Counted from the first letter of the stretch, positions 10,000 through 18,858 are shown. The stretch: 64,000 nt of DNA from Pseudoalteromonas sp. XMcav2-N (GCF_024124545.1 NZ_JAMXSF010000015.1:62001-126000); one strand, 5' to 3'. Made by a program: numbers and translations. Notes: generated by a model not told the origin, from the sequence alone.

Positions 10000-11673
10000 G
10001 TGTCTCGGGCGCATGTGAAATTAAAACACCTGCTTATCGCAACCTTTATCGTAGTGACGGCATTACCCCTGTTTATTGGACTGTACTCTCTCAACAGTTA
10101 TACGGGCGTGCAGTATCGGGAGCAGGTTAAGTCTAATCTGAGTGCGATTTCACAAATCGCCAAACTGCGGATCCTTGCTGGCGTAGAACGCGCAAACGAC
10201 AATGTGGCGCAAATAGCCAGCAGAACGCAGCTGCGTCGAACATTGGCGTTGTGGAATAACACGCAGGAAACCCCGCACCAGGCTCAAATCACTCGGATCA
10301 TTAATGATGCCGCTATAGATAGGTCTTACCTTAAGAGCATAGGCGTGTTTGATAGTCAGGGGCAGTTTGTTACTGCAACCAATGGGTTTGAAAAGCTCGA
10401 TAGCCTGGCAGCTGCACAATTTGAAGATCGTCCCATACGTCTGGAACAGCATAATGGGCGGGTGCAGTTAAGCCGTGTGGCGCCTTTGTTGTTAGACGGA
10501 CGGCTGGTAGGCTATGTTAAGGTGAATTTTTCGACTCAATTTCTTAATCAACTTGTCAGAGACCGAACCGGTTTGGGTCAGACTGGGGAATGGCTTATTG
10601 CTATGCAGGACAGCAATGGTGATGCCCTGTTTGCGACGCCTCTCAAGTACGACCCTAAAGCCGCGTTCGCGCGTACAGTCTCCTTTACCGAAGGCACTGT
10701 GCCCATCATACAAGCCTTGTCTGGTAATGAACTCGCCCTGGAGCAGTCCCCTGACTATCGTGGCGTCCCTGTGCTCGCATCAACTCGTTACATCGAACAG
10801 TTGGGCTGGGGACTGGTGGCCAAAATGGATGAAAGCGAAGTGAATGCCATGGTCTATGCCAATCGAACGGTTATCTACGCTGCTGAGCTGGGTATTGTGT
10901 TAATGGCTGTGATTGTGGGTATTGGGTTGTCGATTTACATTTCTCAGCCCATTGAGAACCTCAAATCCTATATCGAAAAAGTAACCCATGAGGGGGAGCT
11001 GAGCGATCCTCCAAGGGTCACGCGTGGCTGGCAAGAGGTTCGTGAGCTGACTGCCCACTTTAGCTATATGATGCGCACGCTCAGGGCACTGAATGATAAC
11101 CTGCAAGACAAAATTGATGAACGTACGGCGGAGCTCACTAAGGCGAATGCTTTGCTGGAAAAGACTGCCAACCAGGATCCATTGACGAACCTGTTTAACC
11201 GACGTTTTTTTACATTGCGTTTCGAGCAGGAACTGGATCGTTCATCCCGTTACGGGTGTTTGTTTGCACTGGTTTTGCTCGATATTGACTATTTTAAGCA
11301 GATCAATGACCAATGGGGTCATGATATGGGTGATGAAGTGCTTAAAGAGGTTGCACGGTTTTTATTGGCGTCGAGCCGCAGCTCTGATTTGGTCGCGCGT
11401 ATTGGTGGCGAAGAGTTCTGTATTTTGATCCCTGAATGTGAGCAGGACAAAGTGATTGTTTATCTGGAACGTCTGCGTTGCGATCTGACTGAACTAAACT
11501 TTACCGCAAAAGATACCTTGTTTACCATTTCAGCCAGTTTTGGTGTGGCATTTTACCAACCCGGTATGGATAGTGGAAAAATACTTTTAAAACAGGCGGA
11601 TGAAGCGCTTTATGATGCAAAACGCGCAGGTCGTAACCAAGTGCGCATTTACCAAGGGGAGCTTCACGCTTAA
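10000..11673 (+). CDS. Membrane diguanylate cyclase with Cache-type sensor
   Basis: A 557-residue protein: N-terminal membrane segment (about 10-28), a large periplasmic Cache-like sensor region (about 30-290), second membrane segment (about 293-315), HAMP-like linker, short coiled coil and a GGDEF domain. The active site is GGEEF (469-473), preceded by LLDIDYFKQIND, and the inhibitory site RSSD lies five residues upstream of GGEEF. It should produce c-di-GMP in response to an extracellular small molecule. An in-frame stop at 9985 limits the start. GTG at 10000 and GTG at 10015 are both possible and neither has a clear ribosome site. It has no operon partner; a 310-bp gap follows. Confidence 0.9.
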   Translation: MSRAHVKLKHLLIATFIVVTALPLFIGLYSLNSYTGVQYREQVKSNLSAISQIAKLRILAGVERANDNVAQIASRTQLRRTLALWNNTQETPHQAQITRIINDAAIDRSYLKSIGVFDSQGQFVTATNGFEKLDSLAAAQFEDRPIRLEQHNGRVQLSRVAPLLLDGRLVGYVKVNFSTQFLNQLVRDRTGLGQTGEWLIAMQDSNGDALFATPLKYDPKAAFARTVSFTEGTVPIIQALSGNELALEQSPDYRGVPVLASTRYIEQLGWGLVAKMDESEVNAMVYANRTVIYAAELGIVLMAVIVGIGLSIYISQPIENLKSYIEKVTHEGELSDPPRVTRGWQEVRELTAHFSYMMRTLRALNDNLQDKIDERTAELTKANALLEKTANQDPLTNLFNRRFFTLRFEQELDRSSRYGCLFALVLLDIDYFKQINDQWGHDMGDEVLKEVARFLLASSRSSDLVARIGGEEFCILIPECEQDKVIVYLERLRCDLTELNFTAKDTLFTISASFGVAFYQPGMDSGKILLKQADEALYDAKRAGRNQVRIYQGELHA

Positions 11674-11983
11674 CTCTAAAACTATCTTTTTTGTAGCATC
11701 ATCCGAAAGACCTGATATGTAACTCCTTCCGCGGACGTCATAAATGTCCGGCACCGGGTTCCTAAATTGCGTTTTAGTGCATTGTATTTTTTTACAACGC
11801 CTTTAATATAAATATTTTCATGGTAACTTAACTTTAGACTTACCTGCTAAATGCGTATGGTCACACTGCTTTTGGTTAAATCTATGTTAATTTTAAGTTG
11901 AATGTTAGAGTTTGCTTGTTTAACATGATTGCAGCAGGTGGCTGAGATTGCTCTATCCAAAAAGAAATGAAAGGGAAAAGCCC
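11674..11983. other. Intergenic region upstream of the leader-type peptide
   Basis: About 310 bases without a supported gene. It holds a small imperfect hairpin around 11732-11750 (CGGACGT / ATGTCCG) with no T-run, followed by AT-rich DNA that probably carries the promoter for the peptide gene at 11984. I see no RNA gene. Confidence 0.5.
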
Positions 11984-12163
11984 ATGAAAGCTACTACTAA
12001 ACAAAACGTTCGTCGTTTAAGTGTGAAAACAAAGAAACTAAAGCAGTTAAACGGTTACAGCTTGTCGCAAAAACAACTTGCTGAGGTGTTTGGGGGCATA
12101 ACTTCTGATGGTGACCAACCCAGAGACTGGCAGCAGGATATTTTATCATCGCAATACTGCTAG
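11984..12163 (+). CDS. Small double-glycine leader peptide, RiPP/bacteriocin-like precursor
   Basis: A 59-residue basic peptide. The start at 11984 is chosen over an upstream in-frame one because AAAGGGAA precedes it and because the product then starts MKATTKQNVRR. Residues 1-38 look like a leader: rich in Lys, with KKLKQLN and then LAEVFGG. The remaining 21 residues are acidic and polar, begin ITSDGDQPRD and end in SQYC. The KLK(Q/N)LN...GG pattern is shared with the three peptides at 15343-16096, so this is probably a distant member of the same group. The next two genes (membrane proteins) follow after 25 bp and may serve export, immunity or processing (inference). No modification enzyme is adjacent. 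Confidence 0.6.
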   Translation: MKATTKQNVRRLSVKTKKLKQLNGYSLSQKQLAEVFGGITSDGDQPRDWQQDILSSQYC

Positions 12164-12188
12164 TGTGGAGCTTTAGAAAGGACAAAAC

Positions 12189-12740
12189 ATGAGTGAGTTT
12201 TATGTAGTAACCGGATGGACGTTACGCTGTTTACAGCTGATGGTTGTTATATATTTGTTGTATTACTTCAAGCAATATAGATTCAACCTGCTGTTTGGTG
12301 GTAAAGCGAGTCTTAAAACTATCTCAGATCATAAACTTCATTCATGTTTCCTGACTGCTTTGACTTGTTTGATTTTCAACATAACAAGCGGCCAACTGGC
12401 ATCATTTATCCTTGCTTTGGAAATCGATTTGCAGATAAAGATTCAGATATATTACTTCACCTTGGTGTGTTGTGGGGTTTCTTATGCGGTTACTCTGTAT
12501 ATTGTGCACTTGATCCGAGGTTGTTTGTTCACACAAGCCGCGCGCTATACATTATATATTACGTTTTTATTGGTTCTGTTGAATGCATTACAATTGGTAT
12601 TAAGAGGCTTTCTTGAAAGCAATGCAATTTATGCGTTTTATGGTCCAATAACCGTTTGCGCTAATATTATGATCTGGTTAATTGTTGCCAAGTATCCATT
12701 CTATAAGTTTATGGAATCCCGGATAAGGCAGGAGGCATAA
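12189..12740 (+). CDS. Small polytopic membrane protein of unknown function
   Basis: A 183-residue, very hydrophobic protein with about four to five membrane segments (roughly residues 10-28, 52-75, 83-110, 118-140 and 148-168). AAAGGAC seven bases upstream supports the ATG. I do not recognise a family. It sits 25 bp after a 59-residue leader-type peptide gene and 1 bp before another small membrane protein gene, so the three look like one transcript. An immunity or export role for the peptide would fit the context but nothing in the sequence proves it. Confidence 0.75.
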   Translation: MSEFYVVTGWTLRCLQLMVVIYLLYYFKQYRFNLLFGGKASLKTISDHKLHSCFLTALTCLIFNITSGQLASFILALEIDLQIKIQIYYFTLVCCGVSYAVTLYIVHLIRGCLFTQAARYTLYITFLLVLLNALQLVLRGFLESNAIYAFYGPITVCANIMIWLIVAKYPFYKFMESRIRQEA

Positions 12741-12741
12741 A

Positions 12742-13083
12742 ATGCTGTTGTTAACATTAACATTTTTTGCGCTCATTTTATTGCTTGCGATTATGATAGG
12801 GGCGTGTATCCAGGGCACTCAATTACATGGACCCGAGCAGAAAGTGCAAAGTTTCTTTATGCGCTTTCGTGCTGAAGAAGATGCTAAACAAGAATTGTAC
12901 GAATCAGCGTATCGGATCGTTATGGATTTAGGTGAGGCACTGGATGAAGAAGATATTATCGCACAATGTGATGCGGTTCGCAGTGCACATGACCGAGCCC
13001 GGGCCTTTCGTATCAGGGCGGCAGATAACGCTATGCCGGTGTCTTCTTCAGTATTGAGGCAGGGCCTCAAGATCGTCAAGTAG
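12742..13083 (+). CDS. Small single-span membrane protein of unknown function
   Basis: A 113-residue protein. The N-terminus is one hydrophobic segment (about 1-25, LLLTLTFFALILLLAIMIG). The rest is a charged, helical cytoplasmic or periplasmic part (QELYESAYRIVMDLGEALDEED; ARAFRIRAADNAMP). A strong AGGAGG ribosome site six bases before the ATG supports it. It begins 1 bp after the stop of the preceding membrane protein, so the two are translationally coupled. I do not recognise a family. Confidence 0.7.
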   Translation: MLLLTLTFFALILLLAIMIGACIQGTQLHGPEQKVQSFFMRFRAEEDAKQELYESAYRIVMDLGEALDEEDIIAQCDAVRSAHDRARAFRIRAADNAMPVSSSVLRQGLKIVK

Positions 13084-13161
13084 TCCATAACGATAATAGG
13101 GTTTTATAGACAATGCCGACCTGTGCTCATCAGGTCAGCATATGGGTTGTGTTGTACATGT

Positions 13162-14874
13162 TTAGAAATTAATGATTGTCGACACGGCTTCTTCTTTCGC
13201 AGTTTCTATCGACAACTTAATGGTGCGTTTTTGCCAGTCTATATCTAGCATGCCGTAGTTACTGCCAGATTTGTTGATCAGGTGACGATTGCTGGTAGTC
13301 AGGTCCGCGATATCTTTGCTGACTACACCAACCTGGCCGGTTGGAATCGTCGCACCACTGGCCGCACAGTTACCCCATTCACCTTTTATGCCATTGCCAT
13401 TTTCGTCTACCTCGGTGTAGCACCAGGGCTTATCATGGTCCCGGGTAATACAACCCTGATAGGTCACGGCAGCGTACTTGGCTGGAAACTTACATTGCTT
13501 GGTATAGTTGCCATCTCCTTTGGTATCTGCGTATACAGGCAAGCGCAGCGGGTTCTCAATATGATAGGGCCAGTTTTGACCAAACCCGGAAGCTGTTACC
13601 TCATAGACTCTGGCCATTTTACCGTGCTCTGTACTGGCGGGGATATCTTTTTGTAGTAGTTCACCCCAATGCTGGTCGCCGGATAAGAAAATCACGGCCT
13701 TTGAATTGCCTGCGTTGATCGATTTTTGTACTAGCCGTAACAGACGTTCTCGCTCCAGAGGAACTTCTGCCCAGGACTCATAGCTGGTGCCTGACATCTC
13801 TGATTCTTGCAGGTTACTCAGCGCTTGCTCAAACTTTTTACCATCACCATATGCACAGTAACTGTTACGACTGCGACCCTGATATAAGGGAGGTAGGACT
13901 TGGATCCCGCTGGCAATGAGCTTTATTTCAGAGGGCTTGTTGAGTTCCTGTTCCAGCCATTGCCACTGTTGCTCACCAAGTATCGTCGTGGCGTCGCCTT
14001 CACATGCGCCATAATTAGAAAAGGTGGGAGAGCGGAAATATCGCGCGTCCAGTGTTATGACGTGGGTTTGCTCGCCTTTCTGTCCCAGCATTTTGGCTTC
14101 GTAAATGCCCGCCCGGCCATTTAGTCTGGGATCATCTTCCGGCGCATCAAAGTGTCTTAAGTATTCGAGCTGGCTTTGTGCACGTTTAGGGTAGTGTTTG
14201 CCATCATTATTGCGACCAAAGTCGTGGTCGTCCCAGGTCGCCATGACCGGGATCCCGGCAGCCAGAAACTTTTGATATTCAATATTGCGTTTCTTATCAT
14301 CATATTTCTGCCTCATGGTATTCATATCTGTGGTGTCGGCATAGATATTGTCGCCCAGCCAGAAGAATAAATCGGGTTTGTGTCCTATCAGGCGTGCCAG
14401 CGCTTCAGGCATATCGCCCTGTGTTTTAAAGCAAGAGCCCAGCGCAACCCGATCAAGGCGTTTGTTCTGCTGAGGGTGGGTGTGGCTCATGAGTGGTTCA
14501 GGTTCTTCGGTGGCACACTCTTCCCAGCTACCTTGTTCATCAATATAGCACCAGGGGGCACTATGATTGCGTGTTGTACAACCATAAAATTGCTCTCCCT
14601 GATAGTTGGAGGGAAGGTTACAGCTTTTGCCTGTGACTGTGGTAAACGCTGGAATGGTCTCAACTCTGACATTACCCCAGCTGGATCCATCAATGGCTTG
14701 CTTCAGGTAACACCATTGGCTGCCTGAGTTATTTTTATCTGTGGTACCCTGATAGCTGGCACCCAGATAGCTAAAGGTACTCTGACATTGGTCGTAATGC
14801 ACCTCAGGAGCACCAAGAGAGTGGAAACTGCTGAGTGCAGCGCTGATGCTAAGTAATAAGCGTATTTTTTTCAT
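13162..14874 (-). CDS. Secreted PhoD-type phosphatase with kringle/FN2-like modules
   Basis: A 570-residue exported metallophosphoesterase. The signal peptide is about 1-21 (ends SLGA). The PhoD-like catalytic core shows GSCFK, WLGDNIYADT, TWDDHDFGRNND and LSGDQHWGE, which carry the expected metal ligands. It probably hydrolyses phosphate esters or diesters outside the cytoplasm. Three cysteine modules with the kringle/fibronectin-II hallmark WCY are visible: about 30-67 (SQWCYL, degenerate), Cys85-Cys120 (GCTTRNHSAPWCY...WEEC) and Cys461-Cys503 (GCITRDHDKPWCYT...WGNC), the last inserted after the catalytic motifs. Such modules bind proteins or polysaccharide in animals; here they may anchor the enzyme to a matrix (inference). 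AGGT seven bases before the ATG supports the start. Confidence 0.85.
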   Translation of the reverse strand: MKKIRLLLSISAALSSFHSLGAPEVHYDQCQSTFSYLGASYQGTTDKNNSGSQWCYLKQAIDGSSWGNVRVETIPAFTTVTGKSCNLPSNYQGEQFYGCTTRNHSAPWCYIDEQGSWEECATEEPEPLMSHTHPQQNKRLDRVALGSCFKTQGDMPEALARLIGHKPDLFFWLGDNIYADTTDMNTMRQKYDDKKRNIEYQKFLAAGIPVMATWDDHDFGRNNDGKHYPKRAQSQLEYLRHFDAPEDDPRLNGRAGIYEAKMLGQKGEQTHVITLDARYFRSPTFSNYGACEGDATTILGEQQWQWLEQELNKPSEIKLIASGIQVLPPLYQGRSRNSYCAYGDGKKFEQALSNLQESEMSGTSYESWAEVPLERERLLRLVQKSINAGNSKAVIFLSGDQHWGELLQKDIPASTEHGKMARVYEVTASGFGQNWPYHIENPLRLPVYADTKGDGNYTKQCKFPAKYAAVTYQGCITRDHDKPWCYTEVDENGNGIKGEWGNCAASGATIPTGQVGVVSKDIADLTTSNRHLINKSGSNYGMLDIDWQKRTIKLSIETAKEEAVSTIINF

Positions 14875-15342
14875 TATTTTACCTGGTATTAACGTAAGCA
14901 GCGCGACACGTTTGTGCTCGCACGTTCTGTTTGTATTTCCTTTGTTAATTCAACCCAGATTGCCTTTGCTAATTGCAGTGTATTGGTGCTCGGGTAGTTC
15001 TCTTCCTGCTGAGAAAGGCGCCATTTTAGAGACGAGATGTGAAAAAATGCTTTCAACTTTATGTCAAAATCATGTTTTGATGCTTTGTGCGTTTTATTGT
15101 TGTGTTTTCTTGTTAGTTTGATGTTGAAAGTTAATTAATGCCGTATGTGTAATGAGGGAATAATTCATATGACCTTATTTTTTGTATCTATTATGTTGCA
15201 ATGGTTTCTCATTTGTTTTAAATCTATTTTTATGAATATTTTCATTGCTAATTTTGTTTTTGTTGGGTAATTTATTCCTGCTGATTTAGTCTTATTGTCT
15301 ATTACTTTTCAGTGTTATTTTTACCAAATAAGGATGATTTAA
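14875..15342. other. AT-rich intergenic region before the peptide cluster
   Basis: About 470 bases without a supported gene. It contains the minus-strand promoter region of the phosphatase gene and, from about 15120 on, strongly AT-rich DNA leading to the first peptide gene. A 91-codon plus-strand frame at 14846-15121 overlaps the phosphatase start and has no ribosome site, so I do not call it. No RNA gene seen. Confidence 0.5.
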
Positions 15343-15495
15343 ATGAAACTTAAACTAAACAAAAAGAATCTTACGACCCTGTCTAATAATGCCAAACCAT
15401 TTGCGAAAGAGTTAACACCCCAGGTTGCTGGTGGTGCGCCGGTTAAGCCTTGTACTGGCTGTGTAAGCGGATGTGGTATTATCCCGGAAATGTAA
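15343..15495 (+). CDS. RiPP-like precursor peptide 1 (GG leader, three-cysteine core)
   Basis: A 50-residue peptide. AAGGA stands eight bases before the ATG. The leader (1-31) has a Lys/Asn-rich start MKLKLNKKNLTTL and ends in QVAGG. The putative core is APVKPCTGCVSGCGIIPEM, with Cys in a C-x2-C-x3-C pattern plus Thr and Ser that could form thioether rings. The leader is clearly related to those of the next two peptides. It resembles the leaders of GG-type natural product precursors (class I lanthipeptide-like and similar groups) seen in Bacteroidetes and Pseudoalteromonas; that match is from memory of the family pattern. A terminator follows at 15513-15546. No LanB, LanC, radical-SAM or peptidase-transporter gene is in the window. 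Confidence 0.75.
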   Translation: MKLKLNKKNLTTLSNNAKPFAKELTPQVAGGAPVKPCTGCVSGCGIIPEM

Positions 15496-15512
15496 TTATT
15501 TAGTGTTGTATT

Positions 15513-15550
15513 AAACGGGCTTTGAAGTGTTTTTAATATGGCCCGTTTTT
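15513..15550 (+). terminator. Rho-independent terminator after peptide 1
   Basis: An 8-bp stem AAACGGGC (15513-15520) pairs with GCCCGTTT (15541-15548) around a 20-base loop, followed by a T-run. It lies 18 bases after the stop of the first peptide gene, so that gene can be a single-gene transcript. Confidence 0.7.
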
Positions 15551-15632
15551 TATTATTAAAATATTTGACAAGTTTTTACTTTATGTGTTTCATTGGTTTA
15601 GGTTAATAAGAGTCACGTAAAAGGAAATTAAG

Positions 15633-15773
15633 ATGAACTTATCTTTAAAAAAACAAAATCTAAAAAACCTAAATCAACAAGAGCAACTAGCCCTTAAGGA
15701 AACTAAGCGTATTGCTGGCGGTGGCTGGACTACACAAACTGGATGTTACGAAGAAGGCTGCAAGCGTCACTAA
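15633..15773 (+). CDS. RiPP-like precursor peptide 2 (GG leader, C-x4-C core)
   Basis: A 46-residue peptide. AAAGGAAA seven bases before the ATG is a good ribosome site. The leader starts MNLSLKKQNLKNLNQQEQ and ends in RIAGG; the putative core is GWTTQTGCYEEGCKRH, with GC-x4-C and three Thr. The leader aligns with peptide 3 (LKNLN in both at residues 10-14, AGGG at 28-31), showing paralogy. A TTGACA element at 15565-15570 may be its -35 box. It is too short for standard gene calling, but the three-fold repetition with conserved leader and ribosome site makes it real. Confidence 0.75.
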   Translation: MNLSLKKQNLKNLNQQEQLALKETKRIAGGGWTTQTGCYEEGCKRH

Positions 15774-15949
15774 GTTTATTATTGAATAGTACCTTATCAA
15801 CATCAGACCCAACTCGTTTGTACCATAATGAGAATTTGCGTGTTTTGGTGCTTTGTAACCTTAAGCTTTGACTATAGTGTGTATTCGAAGTAAATGACCG
15901 CTTATTTTAGTTGGTATATCCGATTTATTTAAACAGAAGGAAACTCGTT

Positions 15950-16096
15950 ATGAAACTAGCAGTGAAAAAACAAAAACTTAAAAATCTGAATGACAACATG
16001 AATATCAATGCTAAAGAGACAATGAAAATTGCAGGCGGCGGCATAGCAACTTCAGCTTTGAGTGGCTGCAGAGAAGTACCTTGTCAGCCTTGGTAA
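15950..16096 (+). CDS. RiPP-like precursor peptide 3 (GG leader, C-x4-C core)
   Basis: A 48-residue peptide beginning MKLAVKKQKLKNLNDN at 15950, with AAGGAAA seven bases upstream; the frame can be extended to 15911 but that start lacks a ribosome site. The leader ends in KIAGG and the putative core is GIATSALSGCREVPCQPW, again with GC-x4-C, plus one Thr and two Ser. The three peptides keep the leader and vary the core, the usual sign of precursors handled by one enzyme set. A strong terminator follows at 16172. Function (antimicrobial, signalling or other) is unknown. Confidence 0.75.
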   Translation: MKLAVKKQKLKNLNDNMNINAKETMKIAGGGIATSALSGCREVPCQPW

Positions 16097-16171
16097 TCAG
16101 CTGAATGGTGACTTTTTGCTCGGCTCATGTTTTGAGCCTGAGTATGTAAAGAAAGTCTCTTGACACTTTTT

Positions 16172-16202
16172 AATCGGGCCACAGATGTGGCCCGATTTTT
16201 AT
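16172..16202 (+). terminator. Strong rho-independent terminator after peptide 3
   Basis: An 11-bp perfect stem, AATCGGGCCAC (16172-16182) with GTGGCCCGATT (16187-16197), a four-base loop AGAT, and a run of T. It ends the peptide cluster transcript. The remaining bases up to 16545 hold only the upstream region of the chemoreceptor gene; I see no further peptide there. Confidence 0.85.
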
Positions 16203-16545
16203 TCCGCTTCCATGTTAACACCTCAACTTAGCTCGCCCTCATTGGTCATACCTGATTGACATCAAAAACCAATCTTTTATTACTAGTATCAAAGTATTAA
16301 AAGGTGTAGGTTAGTTCATGCATCAAATTAATTTTAATAACTAATTCATGTCAAGGATGCGCTAGTTATGACAGCCTTTTCACTAAGGCAGGGTCTGGCT
16401 ATAGTCTGACATGGTGTATGTGCCACTTCTGATGTTGTTAAAGCGCCTGCTTGCTATACAGGGGTTACATCAGGGTTGGCTGTGGTATACATTTTGCCGG
16501 TTCCCCCAGCCTGGAACTGAGCTGCTTTGTGCTGTAGGAGTTTAC

Positions 16546-18855
16546 GTGCAATTAAAAAACCGTTTGAGTATCGTTGCTGTTCTGCTTGCTGTAATTCCCT
16601 TACTTATCACCTGCTTTGTTATCGGCTTGCTGGCATATCAGGAAGGAAAGGCCGCCGTAACAAAAGAAATTGAAAATAACCTGGTATCGCGTCGCAACGC
16701 GATGCAAACTCAGGTTGAACGCTATTTTAAAACGATTTCTGATCAGGTCGTGACCCTGGCAGGATCCACCATGGTGATAGACGCCAGTCGGGCTTTTTCC
16801 CAGGCATTTACAAGTTACCCACTTGCAACCTCGGATGAAGGTCCCGCTCTGAGTCGTTATTATAGTACCCAGTTTCTCCACCAATACGAGCAAAAAAATC
16901 GCGGAGATAGCCTGAGTATGAGTCGGCTGCTCGCAGGTTTGAGCCCCACGGCCCGGGCTTTACAAACCCACTATATCGCAGCTAACCCCAACCCGTTAGG
17001 CAGTAAAGATCAGCTTCTGGATGCGGGTGACAATAGTACCTATAGTGCGGTACATCGACGCTATCATAAAGCTTTACGAGAGTTTCAGGCGCGTTTTGGC
17101 TTTTACGATGTGTTTATTACAAACCCACAAGGGGATGTCGTGTACTCCGTATTTAAGGAACTGGACTTTGCCACTTCCTTAACCGCTGGGCCGTTTCGGG
17201 AGTCTGGTTTGGCAAAGGCCTATGAGGCGGCTCGTACACAACAGGTACGCCAGGGTCATTTTGTGGATTTTAGTCCCTATCTGCCTTCTTACAATGCTGC
17301 TGCTGGCTTTGTTAGTTCCGCGATTCTGGCTGATGATGGCACGCTACTTGGTACTTTGATATTTCAGTTACCTGTTGATGAGATTAATCGTATGTTGACG
17401 CTGGATGGACAGTGGCGTGCTCAGGGGCTGGGAGACAGTGGTGAGGTGTATCTGGTCAATCAGCGCAAGCTGTTGCTGAATAACAGTCGATTTTTTGTCG
17501 AAGATCCGGGGGGCTTTATCGCGCAGCTCAGAACCTTCAAGGTTGATAAAACCATGGTTGATAATATTGAGCAGAAACACACGACCATAGGTACACTCCA
17601 AATTGATTCTCCCGGCACCCGTGCTGCGCTGGCAGGGCAAAGTGGTTTTGCTATTTTTTCGGACTATCGGAGTGTGCCTGTGGCATCAGCCTATGCGCCG
17701 TTGGATATTGACGGATTACATTGGGCGATTGTGAGTGAAATCGATGAAAGTGAAGCATTTGCAATGATTTCTGAGCTGAAGTATTCCGTGCTTAGCTCCT
17801 CTGTTTTGTTCGTTTCTGTGGCTGCGATCATTGCAAGTTTGGTTGGTTTCTATGTGGCGAATCGTGTTACACGACCAGTCATTGCTGCCAGTAAGGCGAT
17901 CCGTGGCATTGCCGATAATAACGACTTCAGACTGCGTGCACCCGATGAAGGAGATGATGAAATCCGTGACTTAAGTCGTTCAGTGAATAGCTTGGTTGAG
18001 CGGTTGCAGCATAACTTCGCTGACTTGCTACACAGCGCTCATACACTCAAGGAAATGTCAGTGGCGCTCTCTGATCGCGTGGCAGGCCTCATTGATGGTG
18101 TCAATAAGCAATCGCAGGATTGTGAGCAGTCGGCTACGGCCGGACAACAAATGCAATATACGGTACAGGAGGTGGCCAGCAGCGCACTCAATACTTCAGA
18201 GCAGACCCACCAGGTGAGTTCTTTGACCAGCCAAACTAATCAACTAGTGGAGCATTGCGCTGAGGTCTCAGAGCAGCTGGCTGAAGAAATGGACAAGGTC
18301 GGGGATGTGATGAATGGCTTGTCGTCTCAAAGCGAACAGATAGGAAGTGTGCTGGATGTGATCCAGTCCATAGCAGAGCAAACTAACTTACTGGCGCTGA
18401 ATGCGGCCATTGAGGCCGCTCGGGCTGGTGAATCCGGGCGAGGTTTTGCTGTGGTAGCAGATGAAGTACGGGGGCTGGCGCAGCGCACTCAGCAGGCAAC
18501 CGAAGAAATTGAGCAGATGATTAAGGCGTTGCAAAGCGGAGTGGGCGAAGCTCGTCAGTCCGTGCAGCAAAGTCGTGAGCGCTCTGTTGATAATGCAGAA
18601 ACTTCTGAGCGGGCAAAAGACTCGTTGATCGATGTGTCTGATGCCATTGAGCAGATTGTGGCGATGAATACTCAGGTTGCGACGGCAGCAGAAGAGCAAT
18701 CGGCGGTTGTGGCACAGATCAGTCAGGCCATCAGTGCCATTAGTGAGGAGGCTAATGGCAATCTGGGGCGTAGCCAGGATATTGACGACCGATCACAGCA
18801 TCTGGCGAAGCTTGCCGTTCAGCTGGACGATATTCTGGCACGTTATCAGGTATGA
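16546..18855 (+). CDS. Methyl-accepting chemotaxis protein with Cache-like sensor
   Basis: A 769-residue chemoreceptor. GTG at 16546 is chosen because TAGGAG lies five bases upstream and the product then starts directly with the signal-anchor VQLKNRLSIVAVLLAVIPLLI; the longer frame from 16411 adds an unlikely 45 residues. Parts: membrane segment (about 7-28), large periplasmic sensor (about 30-440) with a Cache-like FYDVFITNPQGDVVYS segment, second membrane segment (about 447-470), HAMP domain, and the conserved signalling hairpin with the tip EQTNLLALNAAIEAARAGE and GRGFAVVADEVRGLAQRT. It signals to CheA/CheW. The ligand is unknown. It ends 3 bp from the convergent SRAP gene. Confidence 0.93.
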   Translation: MQLKNRLSIVAVLLAVIPLLITCFVIGLLAYQEGKAAVTKEIENNLVSRRNAMQTQVERYFKTISDQVVTLAGSTMVIDASRAFSQAFTSYPLATSDEGPALSRYYSTQFLHQYEQKNRGDSLSMSRLLAGLSPTARALQTHYIAANPNPLGSKDQLLDAGDNSTYSAVHRRYHKALREFQARFGFYDVFITNPQGDVVYSVFKELDFATSLTAGPFRESGLAKAYEAARTQQVRQGHFVDFSPYLPSYNAAAGFVSSAILADDGTLLGTLIFQLPVDEINRMLTLDGQWRAQGLGDSGEVYLVNQRKLLLNNSRFFVEDPGGFIAQLRTFKVDKTMVDNIEQKHTTIGTLQIDSPGTRAALAGQSGFAIFSDYRSVPVASAYAPLDIDGLHWAIVSEIDESEAFAMISELKYSVLSSSVLFVSVAAIIASLVGFYVANRVTRPVIAASKAIRGIADNNDFRLRAPDEGDDEIRDLSRSVNSLVERLQHNFADLLHSAHTLKEMSVALSDRVAGLIDGVNKQSQDCEQSATAGQQMQYTVQEVASSALNTSEQTHQVSSLTSQTNQLVEHCAEVSEQLAEEMDKVGDVMNGLSSQSEQIGSVLDVIQSIAEQTNLLALNAAIEAARAGESGRGFAVVADEVRGLAQRTQQATEEIEQMIKALQSGVGEARQSVQQSRERSVDNAETSERAKDSLIDVSDAIEQIVAMNTQVATAAEEQSAVVAQISQAISAISEEANGNLGRSQDIDDRSQHLAKLAVQLDDILARYQV

Positions 18856-18858
18856 TTT

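Noticed and set aside
13114..13140. Hairpin after the small membrane protein gene as a terminator
   Set aside because: TGCCGACCTG/CAGGTCAGCA has a mismatch and no T-run; it may still slow polymerase but I do not call it.
14846..15121. 91-codon plus-strand frame across the phosphatase start
   Set aside because: It overlaps the phosphatase signal peptide region in antisense, has no ribosome site and no recognisable protein pattern.
16411..16545. Longer N-terminus for the first chemoreceptor
   Set aside because: The GTG at 16546 has TAGGAG at the right distance and begins at the membrane anchor; the 45 extra residues fit no chemoreceptor.
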